A stretch of DNA of 64,000 nucleotides. It comes from CALOAD01 sp942491415 (GTDB lineage Bacteria; Cyanobacteriota; Vampirovibrionia; Gastranaerophilales; CALOAD01). The notes beneath the pieces are model-generated. The model saw only the letters and a list, made by a program, of their open reading frames with translations, had not been told where the DNA came from and did no database searches. Of this stretch, positions 34,624 to 44,159 are shown piece after piece. Within the stretch, counting starts at the first letter, position 1. The number at the start of each line of letters is the position of its first letter. A program made the translations under genes and the position numbers. Location of the stretch: contig CALOAD010000020.1 in the NCBI GenBank assembly GCA_942491415.1, positions 62,001 through 126,000 of the forward strand, written 5' to 3'.

Positions 34624-35388
34624 TCAACTGCAAATTTTTTGCCTGTCTTTTAATTGCTCAATACGCTGAACTGCCCAACAAACAGGATATTTTGTACTTT
34701 TTGCGACCTCTTCCAGCCATTTGATTTCAAATTCTATCGCAAGATTAATATGTACAATAGGATTTTCTTTAAGGGTTTTGGATGTATTAAAGATTACTTT
34801 TCTTGTTTCAAAAAAATCAAAAAATTCTGAATAAGTGGCTATAAAATCCAGCGATTTTTCGCATAAGTTACCACCTATTGTGCATATCAAACCTTTATCT
34901 TTAACTTTTTTGGCAATATCCAAAGAAGTTTTACTGATGACTATATTATTAACTTCGGATTTATCAAGCCCAAAGGACTGTGATAGATCACTTCTACCTA
35001 TCACGATACCTTTTAAATATTTCGCTTCTTCGTTATTTAGTATTTCATCGATATTATCGCAAGCAGTTTTAGTTTCGATATTAATAAAAAAATCAGTGTC
35101 TTCTGAAAAAACCATTTTAGAAGTGTTTATAAACTTTGATAGTGCATATTTTGACTCTATCATAGGAGCTACAATACTTTTTACGCCCAGTGAATGTGCG
35201 TCACATAAATCTTTAAAAGCTTCACAGCCCCCTATTTTGGCAATGAAAGAAAGATTATTTTCTTTGCAAAAATCTGCCAAGTATAAAGCTTGTTGATTGC
35301 TAAAATTTTCTGCCTCAAAATCTATTTTGATTCCTGATATGCAGGTGTTTTGAGATGTGTTTTTTATTTTATTAATGATTTCTTGCAT
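34624..35388 (-). CDS. HpcH/HpaI-type aldolase/citrate lyase family protein
   Basis: 254 residues of a TIM-barrel protein. The motifs GIKIDFEAE, SIVAPMIESKYALSKF, FINIETKTACDNIDEIL and KGIVIGRSDLSQSFGL follow the order of the HpcH/HpaI family, where the E in the second and D in the last bind the divalent metal. Such enzymes cleave or form C-C bonds of oxo-acids such as pyruvate with an aldehyde. The true substrate is unknown; it could serve nonulosonate or sugar synthesis. The gene stands alone. Confidence 0.7.
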   Translation of the reverse strand: MQEIINKIKNTSQNTCISGIKIDFEAENFSNQQALYLADFCKENNLSFIAKIGGCEAFKDLCDAHSLGVKSIVAPMIESKYALSKFINTSKMVFSEDTDFFINIETKTACDNIDEILNNEEAKYLKGIVIGRSDLSQSFGLDKSEVNNIVISKTSLDIAKKVKDKGLICTIGGNLCEKSLDFIATYSEFFDFFETRKVIFNTSKTLKENPIVHINLAIEFEIKWLEEVAKSTKYPVCWAVQRIEQLKDRQKICS

Positions 35389-35569
35389 TATCGTTAAGTC
35401 TTTTTTGTCCTTTTTTTATTTAAGCTGAATAATAACATAAAAGTTTAGAATTTAGCTTAAAACATTTGAGGTTAGGTATATTTGATGTATCATAAAAATT
35501 GAAAAATAAAGGTCTAACGCCTATTATCTTTTTTATATATAAGAATTAATTTTGGATCTAGGGGTAGTT

Positions 35570-36604
35570 ATGAAAGATAAACTTGAAGCTTTAAAACATA
35601 CAGCATTAGCTGAAATTGACGCTTTGCAGAAATTTGAAAATATTGAAGATGTAAAAATTAAATTCCTGGGAAGAAAAGGCGAATTAAACACAATAAAAAG
35701 AGGTTTAAAAGACGTATCACCGGAAGAAAGACCTGCTGTTGGAAGTCTTGCCAATTCTGTTGCTGAAGAAATTGAAAATAAATTGAATGCAAAAAAAGAA
35801 CTGCTTTATCAAGCGGCTCTTGATGAAAAACTTAAAGCTGAAAAAATTGATGTAACAATGCCGGGAATTTCAAGACCGGCTGGTAAACAACACCCTTTGA
35901 CGCAAACAATTAATGAAATGACTGAAATATTTCAAGGGATGGGCTTTTCACTCATCGAAAATAAAAACAGTCCTGAAGTAGAAACAGAAAACTATAATTT
36001 TGATGCGCTAAACTTTCCTCCTGATCATCCTGCAAAGGATATGCAGGATACTTTTTATACAAAAATAGCACCTCATGTGCTTTTGAGAAGTCAAACTTCT
36101 AATTCTCAAATAAGAGAAATGGAAGGAAAAAGACCTCCTGTAAGGGTTATAAGCCCAGGTAGAGTATATAGAGCCGAAAATGTCTGTAGTAGAAAAAATA
36201 ATCTTTTTCACCAAATCGAAGGATTAATCGTGGATAAAGAAGTTACCTTCAGCGATTTAAAAGGCGTTTTGAATGAATTTACTCGAATATATTTTGGTCA
36301 GGCAAGACCTACAAGATTTAGAACCAGTTTCTTCCCTTTCACAGAACCGAGTGCGGAAATTGATGTTCAATGCATTATCTGTTCGGGAAAAGGTTGTAGA
36401 ACTTGCTCAGGGACAGGTTGGCTTGAAATATTAGGTGCCGGCATGGTAGACCCGAATGTATTAAAAGGTGTTGGAGTAGATCCTGATCAATATAGCGGTT
36501 TCGCCTTTGGCGTGGGGGTTGAAAGGCTTGCAATGCTTAAATATGCAATCAATGATATCAGGCTTTTCTTTAATAATGATATTAGGTTTTTAGAACAATT
36601 TTAA
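35570..36604 (+). CDS. pheS: Phenylalanyl-tRNA synthetase alpha subunit
   Basis: 344 residues from ATG at 35570 (GGGG upstream; the in-frame TTG at 35552 is unlikely). The N-terminal coiled coil binds tRNA. The class II catalytic motifs are present: DTFYTK and LLRSQTSNSQIREM, RVISPGRVYRAEN, and the final FGVGVERLAMLKYAINDIR. It carries an extra CxxC/CxxC zinc-like insert, CIICSGKGCRTCSGTG, seen in several bacterial PheS proteins. It forms the alpha2beta2 enzyme with PheT, whose start is 17 bases downstream. Confidence 0.95.
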   Translation: MKDKLEALKHTALAEIDALQKFENIEDVKIKFLGRKGELNTIKRGLKDVSPEERPAVGSLANSVAEEIENKLNAKKELLYQAALDEKLKAEKIDVTMPGISRPAGKQHPLTQTINEMTEIFQGMGFSLIENKNSPEVETENYNFDALNFPPDHPAKDMQDTFYTKIAPHVLLRSQTSNSQIREMEGKRPPVRVISPGRVYRAENVCSRKNNLFHQIEGLIVDKEVTFSDLKGVLNEFTRIYFGQARPTRFRTSFFPFTEPSAEIDVQCIICSGKGCRTCSGTGWLEILGAGMVDPNVLKGVGVDPDQYSGFAFGVGVERLAMLKYAINDIRLFFNNDIRFLEQF

Positions 36605-36623
36605 ACAGTAAAAAGGATATAAA

Positions 36624-39083
36624 ATGCAAGTTTCATTAGAGTGGTTAAATGAATATGTTGATATAAAAGGCATCTCTGTCGAGCAAATAGCGCATGAGCT
36701 TACCATGAGTGGTTTAGAGGTTGAAGAAGTTGAAAAAATTGAGGCGAAATTTTCTAATATTGTAGTTGCGGAAATTAAAGAGCTAAAACCTCATCCCAAC
36801 GCCGATAAACTAAGATTAGTTACTATTTTTAACGGGAAAGAAAATTGTGAAGTGGTTTGTGGGGCTCAAAATATTGAAGTTGGTCAAATCATTCCTTACG
36901 CAAGTATTGGCTCAGAGGTGTTGGATAGAAAAAGTGGCGAGAAATTCAAACTTAAACCAATAAAAATAAGGGATGTAGAATCCCAAGGAATGCTGTGCTC
37001 TTCTGATGAATTAGGAGTAGAAGAACTGGAGCTTCAAAAAGAAGATGGAATCCTTATTTTAAATAGAATTTTTGATGATTTAACTCCCGGACAAAATGTA
37101 GAAGAGGTGTTAAACCTTAAAAAAGATTATGTGCTTCATATTGCTCCAACTGCAAATAGAGGTGATGAAATGTCTATAGTGGGTGTATCAAGAGAAGTTG
37201 CGACATTTTTAGATAGACCTCTTAATTTTTCATTTATTGAATGCACTCAAAATAATGACTGTGATTTTAAAGTAGAAATAAAAGATAATGATACCTGTAA
37301 ATACTACGCTATAGGTGTTTTAAAAGATATACAAATTAAAAAATCACCGGATTGGATGATTAGAAGACTCCTAGCTTCAGGCGTTAGAAGTATTAACAAC
37401 GTTGTTGATATTACTAATTATGTAATGCTTGAGTATGGTCAGCCTTTGCACGCTTTTGACCTTGATAAGCTTGAGGAAAAATATCTTTGTGTAAGAAGGG
37501 CAGAAGAAAACGAAGAAATAACAACCCTAGATGAAATTCAAAGAAAAATGAATAAAGAATCTGTTGTAATAGCAACTTCAAAAAAATCTGTTGCTTTAGC
37601 AGGTTTAATGGGTGGTTTTACGTCAGAAGTAGATGAAAATTCAAAGAATTTAGCTCTTGAGTCTGCTTATTTTGTGCCTGTTACAACAAGAAAAAGTGCC
37701 AGAAGTGTAGGGCATAGAACTGAAGCCAGTGCAAGATTTGAAAGGGGCGTAGATATTGAAGCTGTAAAACCTGCTTTAATAAGGGCTATTCAATTACTTG
37801 TAGAACATGCCGGCGCCAAATTTGAAGGTATTTCTGAAACAGGAGAAAATAAGCTTCCTGATGTGAAAATAACCTTGAGGTTTAATCAGATAAAAAGAAT
37901 TTTAGGGATTGAAATTCCTGCCGACAAATGCGTTTCAATACTTCAAAGTTTAGGATTTGACCTTATTGGTAAAAATGAAATAGCAGCAATGTTTAAAGTG
38001 CCAAGTTTTAGGGTTAATGATGTAACCAGAGAGATTGACTTGATAGAAGAGATTTCCAGGATACACGGTTACGATAAGATTGAGCCGACACTTCCCAACA
38101 AGACTTGCGTACCCGAAATTTCGCAAGAGACAATTAATTTAAACAAAATCAATGATTTATTTTTAGGACAAGGTTTTTATGAAATAATCACATCTTCTTT
38201 AATTGGAAAACCTTTGTATAAATGGATAGGAATGGATTATGAGTCTGAAAAAGCTGTGGAAGTAAGCAATCCTCAGTCAGAAGAGCATACAATGCTTCGT
38301 CAAAGCCTTATCCCTAACCTAATTAATGTTATAAAACATAATTTTGATAAAGGTCAAAAAGATCTTTGGGTTTATGAAATAGGTCGAACTTATTTTGCAA
38401 ACTCTGAGCCTGACTTGAAAAACTCGGGAGTAGATGAAAAAAGATACATAGCCGGAGCTATCACGGGAAATATACTTAAAAGCAAATGGACGCAAAATAG
38501 AGAAGTTGATTTTTACACGTTAAAAGGTGTTATAGAATCATTATTCAAGGCTTTAGGTCTTGAAAATAGAATTCAATACCAAGTGATAGAAAATCTTCCT
38601 TATTTGCACCCCGGTAGAGCTGCTGAAGCTGTTCTTTTAGGCAAAAAACCTTTAAGTATTGCTAAATTTGGGCAACTTCATCCTTTAAAACAAGAAAAAT
38701 GCAAACTTGGACAAATTGTCTATGTTTTTGAAATTGATCTTGAATCGATTTTAGAAAATATACCAAAATCCACTCCAAGATACAAAAGTCTGCCCCAATA
38801 TCCTTCAGTAACAAGGGATATTGCGTTTATAGTACCACAAGATGCAGATAATCAAGATATTACAAAAGCTATCAAAAAATCTTCATCGAATCTTTTTAAA
38901 GGAACTGAAATATTTGATGTATATCAAGGTGAGCACGTTCAAGAAGGCTGCAAAAGTGTAGCTTACAGAATTCATATTCAAGATTCTAATGAAACACTTA
39001 CAGATGAAAGGATTGATAGTGAAATTTTTAAAATTAAAGAAGGTCTAAAAAAAGCCTTCCCTGAATCAAGTTTTAGAGAGTAA
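36624..39083 (+). CDS. pheT: Phenylalanyl-tRNA synthetase beta subunit
   Basis: 819 residues. Domain order: N-terminal EMAP/tRNA-binding domain (VVAEIKELKPHPNADKL, then VVCGAQN), the B3/B4 editing domain near 210-390 (INNVVDITNYVMLEYGQPLHAFD), B5 domain, the catalytic-like core, and a C-terminal FDX-ACB anticodon-binding domain (PSVTRDIAFIV near 725). It corrects mischarged Tyr-tRNAPhe and holds the tRNA. It follows pheS in the same operon. Confidence 0.95.
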   Translation: MQVSLEWLNEYVDIKGISVEQIAHELTMSGLEVEEVEKIEAKFSNIVVAEIKELKPHPNADKLRLVTIFNGKENCEVVCGAQNIEVGQIIPYASIGSEVLDRKSGEKFKLKPIKIRDVESQGMLCSSDELGVEELELQKEDGILILNRIFDDLTPGQNVEEVLNLKKDYVLHIAPTANRGDEMSIVGVSREVATFLDRPLNFSFIECTQNNDCDFKVEIKDNDTCKYYAIGVLKDIQIKKSPDWMIRRLLASGVRSINNVVDITNYVMLEYGQPLHAFDLDKLEEKYLCVRRAEENEEITTLDEIQRKMNKESVVIATSKKSVALAGLMGGFTSEVDENSKNLALESAYFVPVTTRKSARSVGHRTEASARFERGVDIEAVKPALIRAIQLLVEHAGAKFEGISETGENKLPDVKITLRFNQIKRILGIEIPADKCVSILQSLGFDLIGKNEIAAMFKVPSFRVNDVTREIDLIEEISRIHGYDKIEPTLPNKTCVPEISQETINLNKINDLFLGQGFYEIITSSLIGKPLYKWIGMDYESEKAVEVSNPQSEEHTMLRQSLIPNLINVIKHNFDKGQKDLWVYEIGRTYFANSEPDLKNSGVDEKRYIAGAITGNILKSKWTQNREVDFYTLKGVIESLFKALGLENRIQYQVIENLPYLHPGRAAEAVLLGKKPLSIAKFGQLHPLKQEKCKLGQIVYVFEIDLESILENIPKSTPRYKSLPQYPSVTRDIAFIVPQDADNQDITKAIKKSSSNLFKGTEIFDVYQGEHVQEGCKSVAYRIHIQDSNETLTDERIDSEIFKIKEGLKKAFPESSFRE

Positions 39084-39094
39084 AGGCTGAAATA

Positions 39095-39526
39095 ATGGAT
39101 CTATCCTGGAGAGAAAACTTAAAAATAGGCGTTGAAAAAGTCGATAATCAACATAAAGAGATCTTTAAACGATTAGAGAAGCTTTTTGATGCTTGTTCTG
39201 AAGGAAAAGGCGATAAAGAAGTAATGCATCTTATAGAATTTCTTGAAAACTATGTTATAGAACATTTTAGGGATGAAGAAGAGCTTCAAATAAGATCAAA
39301 ATATCCTGAATTTACAGCACATAAAAAAGAACATACTTCTTTCTTTGCTGATGTTCAAAATTTTAAAGGACTTTTGAAAAATGGTTCTAATCAGAAAAAT
39401 TATGTATTGCAAATACATCAATTGGTTTCTCAGTGGTTGGTTGATCATATAAGTAATACAGATAGGGCTTTTGGGGTTTTTTACAGACAAAAACTATTGC
39501 AAACCCCTGTTAATACTGAAATTTAA
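39095..39526 (+). CDS. Bacteriohemerythrin
   Basis: 143 residues with all diiron ligands: H20, H57 and E61 in EHFRDEE, H76, H80, H118 and D123. The domain binds O2 through a di-iron centre; bacterial versions sense or buffer oxygen or iron. It starts 11 bases after pheT and ends 6 bases before queA, so it is cotranscribed with translation genes, an unusual neighbour. Its role may be oxygen sensing in an anaerobe, which is inference. Confidence 0.9.
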   Translation: MDLSWRENLKIGVEKVDNQHKEIFKRLEKLFDACSEGKGDKEVMHLIEFLENYVIEHFRDEEELQIRSKYPEFTAHKKEHTSFFADVQNFKGLLKNGSNQKNYVLQIHQLVSQWLVDHISNTDRAFGVFYRQKLLQTPVNTEI

Positions 39527-39532
39527 TAAATT

Positions 39533-40573
39533 ATGCATATAAAAGATTTTGATTATAACTTACCTAAAAACTTAATAGCACAATTCCCTTGTGATAAAAG
39601 GGACGAGTCTAAAATGCTGGTTTTAAATAGGGAAACTCATGCTATTCAACATAAAAGTTTTTTTGAAATAGTCAATTTGCTTGGAGAAAATGATGTTTTA
39701 GTGGTAAATAATACAAAAGTAATACCGGCAAGACTTATTGGCAAAAAACAGACAGGAGCAATTATAGAAGTATTTTTGCTTAAAAATAAAAAAGAAAAAA
39801 TCTGGGAAGTTTTAATTAAACCATCAAAAAGAGTGAAGCCTCAAACTATTATAGAGATTTCAGATTCACTGCAAGTTGAGGTTTTAGAAAATTTAAATGA
39901 TGGTAAATGGCTCGTGGAGCTGATTTATGAAGGTGATATCTATCAAGAGTTGGATAAATGTGGAAATATTCCGCTACCTCCTTATATAGAAAGATCCTTA
40001 AGCGATGAACAATTAAAAAGCCTTGACTATGAAAGATATCAAACCGTTTATTCAAAAACTCCCGGTTCTGTCGCAGCTCCAACTGCAGGTCTACACTTTA
40101 CTAAGGAAGTTATTGAGCAATTAAAAAAGAACGATGTTCAAATCTGTAATGTGACTTTAAATGTTGGATTGGGGACTTTTAGACCTGTTCAAACTGAAAA
40201 TATTCTTGATCATAAAATGGACACTGAGAGTTATGAAATTTCTCAAAATACAGCCGATATAATCAACAATGCAAAAAAACAAGGCAAAAATATTGTTGCC
40301 GTGGGCACAACCACGGTAAGAACCTTGGAATCTGCTTATCAAAAATACGGAGAAATAAAACCTTGTAAAGATTCAAGTCAGCTTTTCATTTATCCGGGCT
40401 ATAAATTTAATGTGATAGATAAACTTTTGACCAATTTTCATTTGCCTAAATCAACTCTTTTGATGTTGGTATCAGCTTTTGCAGGTCGAGATTATGTTTT
40501 TGAAGCTTATGGAGAAGCTATAGAAAAGAACTATCGTTTTTATAGTTATGGCGATTGTATGTTTATAAGTTAA
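39533..40573 (+). CDS. queA: tRNA preQ1(34) S-adenosylmethionine ribosyltransferase-isomerase
   Basis: 346 residues. Conserved stretches: the N-terminal DFDYNLPKNLIAQFP, VVNNTKVIPARL, PGSVAAPTAGLHFT, VTLNVGLGTFRPV, AVGTTTVRTLES and TNFHLPKSTLLMLVSAF. QueA converts preQ1 to epoxyqueuosine in tRNA. It closes the pheS-pheT-hemerythrin-queA operon, and a strong terminator follows. Confidence 0.95.
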   Translation: MHIKDFDYNLPKNLIAQFPCDKRDESKMLVLNRETHAIQHKSFFEIVNLLGENDVLVVNNTKVIPARLIGKKQTGAIIEVFLLKNKKEKIWEVLIKPSKRVKPQTIIEISDSLQVEVLENLNDGKWLVELIYEGDIYQELDKCGNIPLPPYIERSLSDEQLKSLDYERYQTVYSKTPGSVAAPTAGLHFTKEVIEQLKKNDVQICNVTLNVGLGTFRPVQTENILDHKMDTESYEISQNTADIINNAKKQGKNIVAVGTTTVRTLESAYQKYGEIKPCKDSSQLFIYPGYKFNVIDKLLTNFHLPKSTLLMLVSAFAGRDYVFEAYGEAIEKNYRFYSYGDCMFIS

Positions 40574-40605
40574 AAAGCTTGAAAATTTTACTTTCAAGCT
40601 TTTTT
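40572..40605 (+). terminator. Terminator after queA
   Basis: AAAAAGCTTGAAA, 7-base loop, TTTCAAGCTTTTT: a 13-bp perfect stem that overlaps the last base of the queA stop codon, with a T-run. Confidence 0.9.
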
Positions 40606-40629
40606 CACATGGAGTTGAGTTTAAATAAC

Positions 40630-41403
40630 TTAATTTTTTCCTACAACACCTGTCAATGGTGAAGATGCAGAAGCGTAAGCTTTAACAGGAATTCTGCCTG
40701 CTTCATAAGCTGCTCTACCTGATTGTACGCCAAGTTTAAAAGCTTCAGCCATTCTGGCAGGATCTTCAGCCATTGCAATCGCTGTATTTACAAGACAAAA
40801 ATCAGCGCCTTGCTCCATCACTAAAGAAGCTTCTGAAGGAACACCCAATCCGGCATCTACAACTACAGGCACTTGAGCTTGTTCAATAATTATTTTAATA
40901 TTTTCAAGAGTTTTAACACCTTGACCTGTACCGATAGGAGAAGCTAACGGCATAACAGTTGCACAGCCTACTTCTTCAAGTCTTTTGCAAAGAATAGGAT
41001 CGGCATTTACATAAGGAAGAACCACAAAATCTTCTTCCACTAGCATTTTTGCTGCTTCTAAAGTTGCAACAGGGTCTGGTAACAAGTATTTAGCATCGGG
41101 GATAACTTCCAGTTTTATCCAGTTGTTTATACCCATTGCTTTTGATAGTCTTGCAACCCTAACAGCTTCTTCAGGGGTGGCGCAACCTGCGGTATTAGGT
41201 AATATCCAGTATTTATTTGTGTCGATATAATCCATCAATCCAACATGTCCGGGGGCTCCTGTATCAACCCGTCTTATTGCAACCGTTACAATTTCCGCAC
41301 CACTAGCTGCGTGAGCTTGTTTCATTACTTCAAAGTCGTCAAACTTACCTGTACCAACCATTAAACGAGAATTAAAAGTTTTTCCTGCTATTGTTAAAGA
41401 CAT
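40630..41403 (-). CDS. thiG: Thiazole synthase
   Basis: 257 residues. The Schiff-base lysine is K97 in NNWIKLEVIPD; GTGKF, TAGCATPEEAV, VLPYVNADP and the phosphate loop DAGLGVPSEAS match ThiG. It builds the thiazole of thiamine from 1-deoxyxylulose-5-phosphate, dehydroglycine and ThiS thiocarboxylate. No other thiamine gene is adjacent. No TPP-riboswitch element was seen in the 158 bases upstream. Confidence 0.95.
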   Translation of the reverse strand: MSLTIAGKTFNSRLMVGTGKFDDFEVMKQAHAASGAEIVTVAIRRVDTGAPGHVGLMDYIDTNKYWILPNTAGCATPEEAVRVARLSKAMGINNWIKLEVIPDAKYLLPDPVATLEAAKMLVEEDFVVLPYVNADPILCKRLEEVGCATVMPLASPIGTGQGVKTLENIKIIIEQAQVPVVVDAGLGVPSEASLVMEQGADFCLVNTAIAMAEDPARMAEAFKLGVQSGRAAYEAGRIPVKAYASASSPLTGVVGKN

Positions 41404-41562
41404 AACACACCTTTTCTAGAAAATTATATTACTGTACTTATAAGAATACTCCTAAAAAAATAAAATTTCAAAATAAAAATTAGTCTTTTTTGCGATTCGA
41501 AAAAATTAGGATTGATATAAAAATAAAAATCATTGTCATAAAATTCAAAATAGGAGTTTAAT

Positions 41563-43158
41563 ATGACTTATATCGATGAAACTATATTTAATCTCTCCAA
41601 TTCAGGCTTAAGTGAAAAAGATAGAAAAGATGCACTTGGCGTTTTTGAAAAATATATTGATATTAAAAGAAATCATTTTCTAGGCTATCAGTCTTGCCTA
41701 AAACTTGATTATGTTGATGATTTGCATAATTTTTTGCATTATCACATAAATAATATCGGAGATCCTTTTGTATCAGGAAATTGCGCTCTTAATAGCAAGG
41801 TAATGGAAAAACCTGTATTGGATTATTATGCAAGATTATGGAATGCCAAAACGCCTCATGATCTTAAAGACCCTGAGAGTTATTGGGGGTATGTTTTAAC
41901 AATGGGTAGTACCGAAGGGAATTTATATGGTCTTTGGAATGCAAGGGATTATTTAGCAGGTAGAAAGCTAATAGTAGATAAAACACATAAACACATAAAA
42001 AAAATTCCAAGACAAAAATATTTAGAAGCAGAAAGTCCGAGGCAATACCCTAATGCATTTACGCCGATTGCTTTTTTCTCTCAAGATACTCATTATTCAA
42101 TAATCAAAGCTATGAGAATTTTAAAAATAGATACACCTTATGAATTTGGAGAGAAGCATTATCCCGGTGAAAATCCTTTGGCGGAAGACGGGCAGTGGAC
42201 TCCTGATCTTCTTGAAGTTCCTTCTATTTCAGGTAAAGACGGTCCGGGGAAAATGGACATAAAAAAATTAAAAGTTCTTGTTGAATTTTTTGCTTCAAAA
42301 GGTCATCCAATATTGATTAGTTGTAATTTTGGTACAACTTTTAAAGGTGCTTATGATGATGTAGAGGCTATAGGTAATGCATTAATGCCGATATTTAAAA
42401 AATATGGGCTTGTAAATCGAAAAGTATCGTATGATATTGGTGAAACTGACGTTCGAAACGGATACTGGATACATGTAGATGGTGCACTTGGTGCTGCTTA
42501 TATTCCCTATCTTGAAACGGCATATGAACAGAAAAAAATAGGATCGAAACCACCCGTATTTGATTTTAGATTACCTTTTGTCAGTTCAATAGTAATGAGC
42601 GGGCATAAATGGATTGGTGCGCCCTGGCCTTGTGGTATTTTCATGTCAAAGGTCAAAAATCAATTGACACCTCCTGATAATCCTGAGTACATAGGATCTC
42701 CCGATACCACATTTGCAGGTTCAAGGAACGGAATGTCTGCTTTAATTTTGTGGAATTATCTTGCTAAAAATTCATATGATAAGCAAATTGAAAAAGCACT
42801 TCGTTGTGAAGATTTGGCAAGATATGCTGAAGAAAAGCTTAAAAGTGTTCAAGAAGCTTATAATGATATTGATTTGTGGGTTGAAAGAACGCCTTTATCT
42901 TTAACTGTAAGGTTTAGAAAGCCAAACGATGAAATAGTGGCTAAACATTCTCTTTCTTGTGAGACAGTAATTGAAAACGGAGAAGAAAAAACTTTGGCTC
43001 ATATTTTTACAATGGATTCTGTTTCAAAAGAAGCTATAGATGAATTTGCTCAGGATTTATTATCTGAAAATGTTTATAAAGCTGAAGATATTAAAAAGAA
43101 GCCTGCAAAATATGATGATAAAGGTTTCAAAAGTCAGAGTGGTCGAGGTTGGCGCTGA
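41563..43158 (+). CDS. PLP-dependent group II decarboxylase, histidine decarboxylase-like
   Basis: 531 residues. The PLP lysine is K349 in VMSGHKWIGAPWPCGIF, next to the PWPCG loop shared with histidine decarboxylase; TMGSTEGNLYGLWNARDYL binds PLP phosphate, SCNFGTTFKGAYDD is the Ala/Thr region and HVDGALGAAY holds the PLP aspartate. It is longer than the usual 380-residue bacterial enzyme because of an insertion around 115-170 and a long C-terminus. It may decarboxylate histidine or another amino acid; the substrate is not determined. AGGAG precedes the ATG. Confidence 0.75.
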   Translation: MTYIDETIFNLSNSGLSEKDRKDALGVFEKYIDIKRNHFLGYQSCLKLDYVDDLHNFLHYHINNIGDPFVSGNCALNSKVMEKPVLDYYARLWNAKTPHDLKDPESYWGYVLTMGSTEGNLYGLWNARDYLAGRKLIVDKTHKHIKKIPRQKYLEAESPRQYPNAFTPIAFFSQDTHYSIIKAMRILKIDTPYEFGEKHYPGENPLAEDGQWTPDLLEVPSISGKDGPGKMDIKKLKVLVEFFASKGHPILISCNFGTTFKGAYDDVEAIGNALMPIFKKYGLVNRKVSYDIGETDVRNGYWIHVDGALGAAYIPYLETAYEQKKIGSKPPVFDFRLPFVSSIVMSGHKWIGAPWPCGIFMSKVKNQLTPPDNPEYIGSPDTTFAGSRNGMSALILWNYLAKNSYDKQIEKALRCEDLARYAEEKLKSVQEAYNDIDLWVERTPLSLTVRFRKPNDEIVAKHSLSCETVIENGEEKTLAHIFTMDSVSKEAIDEFAQDLLSENVYKAEDIKKKPAKYDDKGFKSQSGRGWR

Positions 43159-43180
43159 TTTGATTTAAACCCAAATAAGT

Positions 43181-43297
43181 TAGTTTTCAGGAATATTCGA
43201 CGTGATCGTATTTTCTGAAAACAGCCCTCTTTGCTTACGCATATCGACTTGCAAAATTGTTTTATTTTCCTGAGTACATTTTGATATTGGTATAATA
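43181..43297. repeat. Dispersed intergenic repeat, copy A
   Basis: About 115 bases similar to 63306-63420, same orientation. It starts with an inverted repeat GTTTTCAG...CTGAAAAC and ends with a 29-base stretch identical in both copies (CGACTTGCAAAATTGTTTTA continuing to CCTGA). It lies after the decarboxylase gene and before the tRNA promoter. Confidence 0.8.
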
Positions 43298-43322
43298 TTA
43301 AGTAAAAATTATAGCTTTGGAC

Positions 43323-43351
43323 TTGACCAGTAAAAAAGTTGGTGGTATTTT
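43323..43351 (+). promoter_or_regulatory. Sigma-70-type promoter for the CAT tRNA
   Basis: TTGACC (43323-43328), a 17-base spacer, TATTTT (43346-43351), 16 bases upstream of the tRNA. Confidence 0.65.
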
Positions 43352-43367
43352 ATAGTTACTTTCACAG

Positions 43368-43439
<72 letters not shown>

Positions 43440-43528
43440 AGTTTTTTTTATTCATATTATTAAACTCCTTTAATTATCGGCTTTTCATTTGAGAAGCCGA
43501 TTTTAATTTTTAGTATTTTATAACCTCA

Positions 43529-43990
43529 TTATTCTTTAATTTCAAGTTTTTTAAGTTTTTTGGTCTCTTCTTTTGATTTTGGAATTTCTATGCTTAAAAC
43601 GCCATTTTTATATGAAGCGGTTGCGTTTTTGCTATTAATTCCAGTCGGGAACATAACGGTTCTGAAAAATTTACCGTACCTAAATTCACTTTTATATAAG
43701 TTTTTACTTTTTTCTTCCTTTTTAACTTTTGTTTCTGCTTTTATCGTTATTGAATCTTCACCCATTTCAACATCGATATCTTCCTTTGAAAGTCCCGGTA
43801 ATTGAGCTTTTACGATGTAACTATCTTTTTGTTCTCTCATTTCAACCGCAGGACGCCAAATTTTGCTTTTGGCTTCAAAAGGAAAGCTTGGAAACTCAAA
43901 GTCACTAAAGGTATCTTCGACCACTCGATTTATTTCGTCTTGTATGTTTTTAAGAAAATAAGAAGGTTGTTTTTTTGTTAAAGGGCGCAT
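43529..43990 (-). CDS. Hsp20/alpha-crystallin small heat-shock protein
   Basis: 153 residues from the ATG at 43990, which has AAGGAG 7 bases upstream (a TTG at 43996 is the other option). The alpha-crystallin domain runs from about 48: RPAVEMREQKDSYIVKAQLPGLSKEDIDV, then FRTVMFPTGINSKNATASYKNGVLSIEIPK with the conserved G-V-L motif. The protein is an ATP-independent holdase in the cytosol. No CIRCE-like element was noticed upstream. Confidence 0.93.
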   Translation of the reverse strand: MRPLTKKQPSYFLKNIQDEINRVVEDTFSDFEFPSFPFEAKSKIWRPAVEMREQKDSYIVKAQLPGLSKEDIDVEMGEDSITIKAETKVKKEEKSKNLYKSEFRYGKFFRTVMFPTGINSKNATASYKNGVLSIEIPKSKEETKKLKKLEIKE

Positions 43991-44093
43991 AGTCAATCTC
44001 CTTTTTTAAAAGTTTATGGTTTTATTTTACTTTTTTTGAAAAAGGTCTACTATCTACTTTTTAGCTATCTTTTTAAAAGATCCCAAAATGCTC

Positions 44094-44123
44094 AAATAAA
44101 AAGCTGCTTTTTAAAAGCAGCTT
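44094..44123 (-). terminator. Terminator after the 95-aa gene
   Basis: AAGCTGCTTTT and AAAAGCAGCTT form a stem of about 8-10 bp with a short loop. On the minus strand the following TTTTATTT gives the T-run. Confidence 0.7.
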
Positions 44124-44159
44124 ATAAATAAATTAGTTTAATTCTTCCCTCTAATATTT

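Noticed and set aside
34835..35296. 153-aa plus-strand frame opposite the aldolase gene
   Set aside because: It lies wholly on the antisense of a well-supported gene and its translation has no features of a real protein.
41404..41562. TPP riboswitch before thiG
   Set aside because: The conserved CTGAGA and ACCTGA-type elements are absent on the minus strand.
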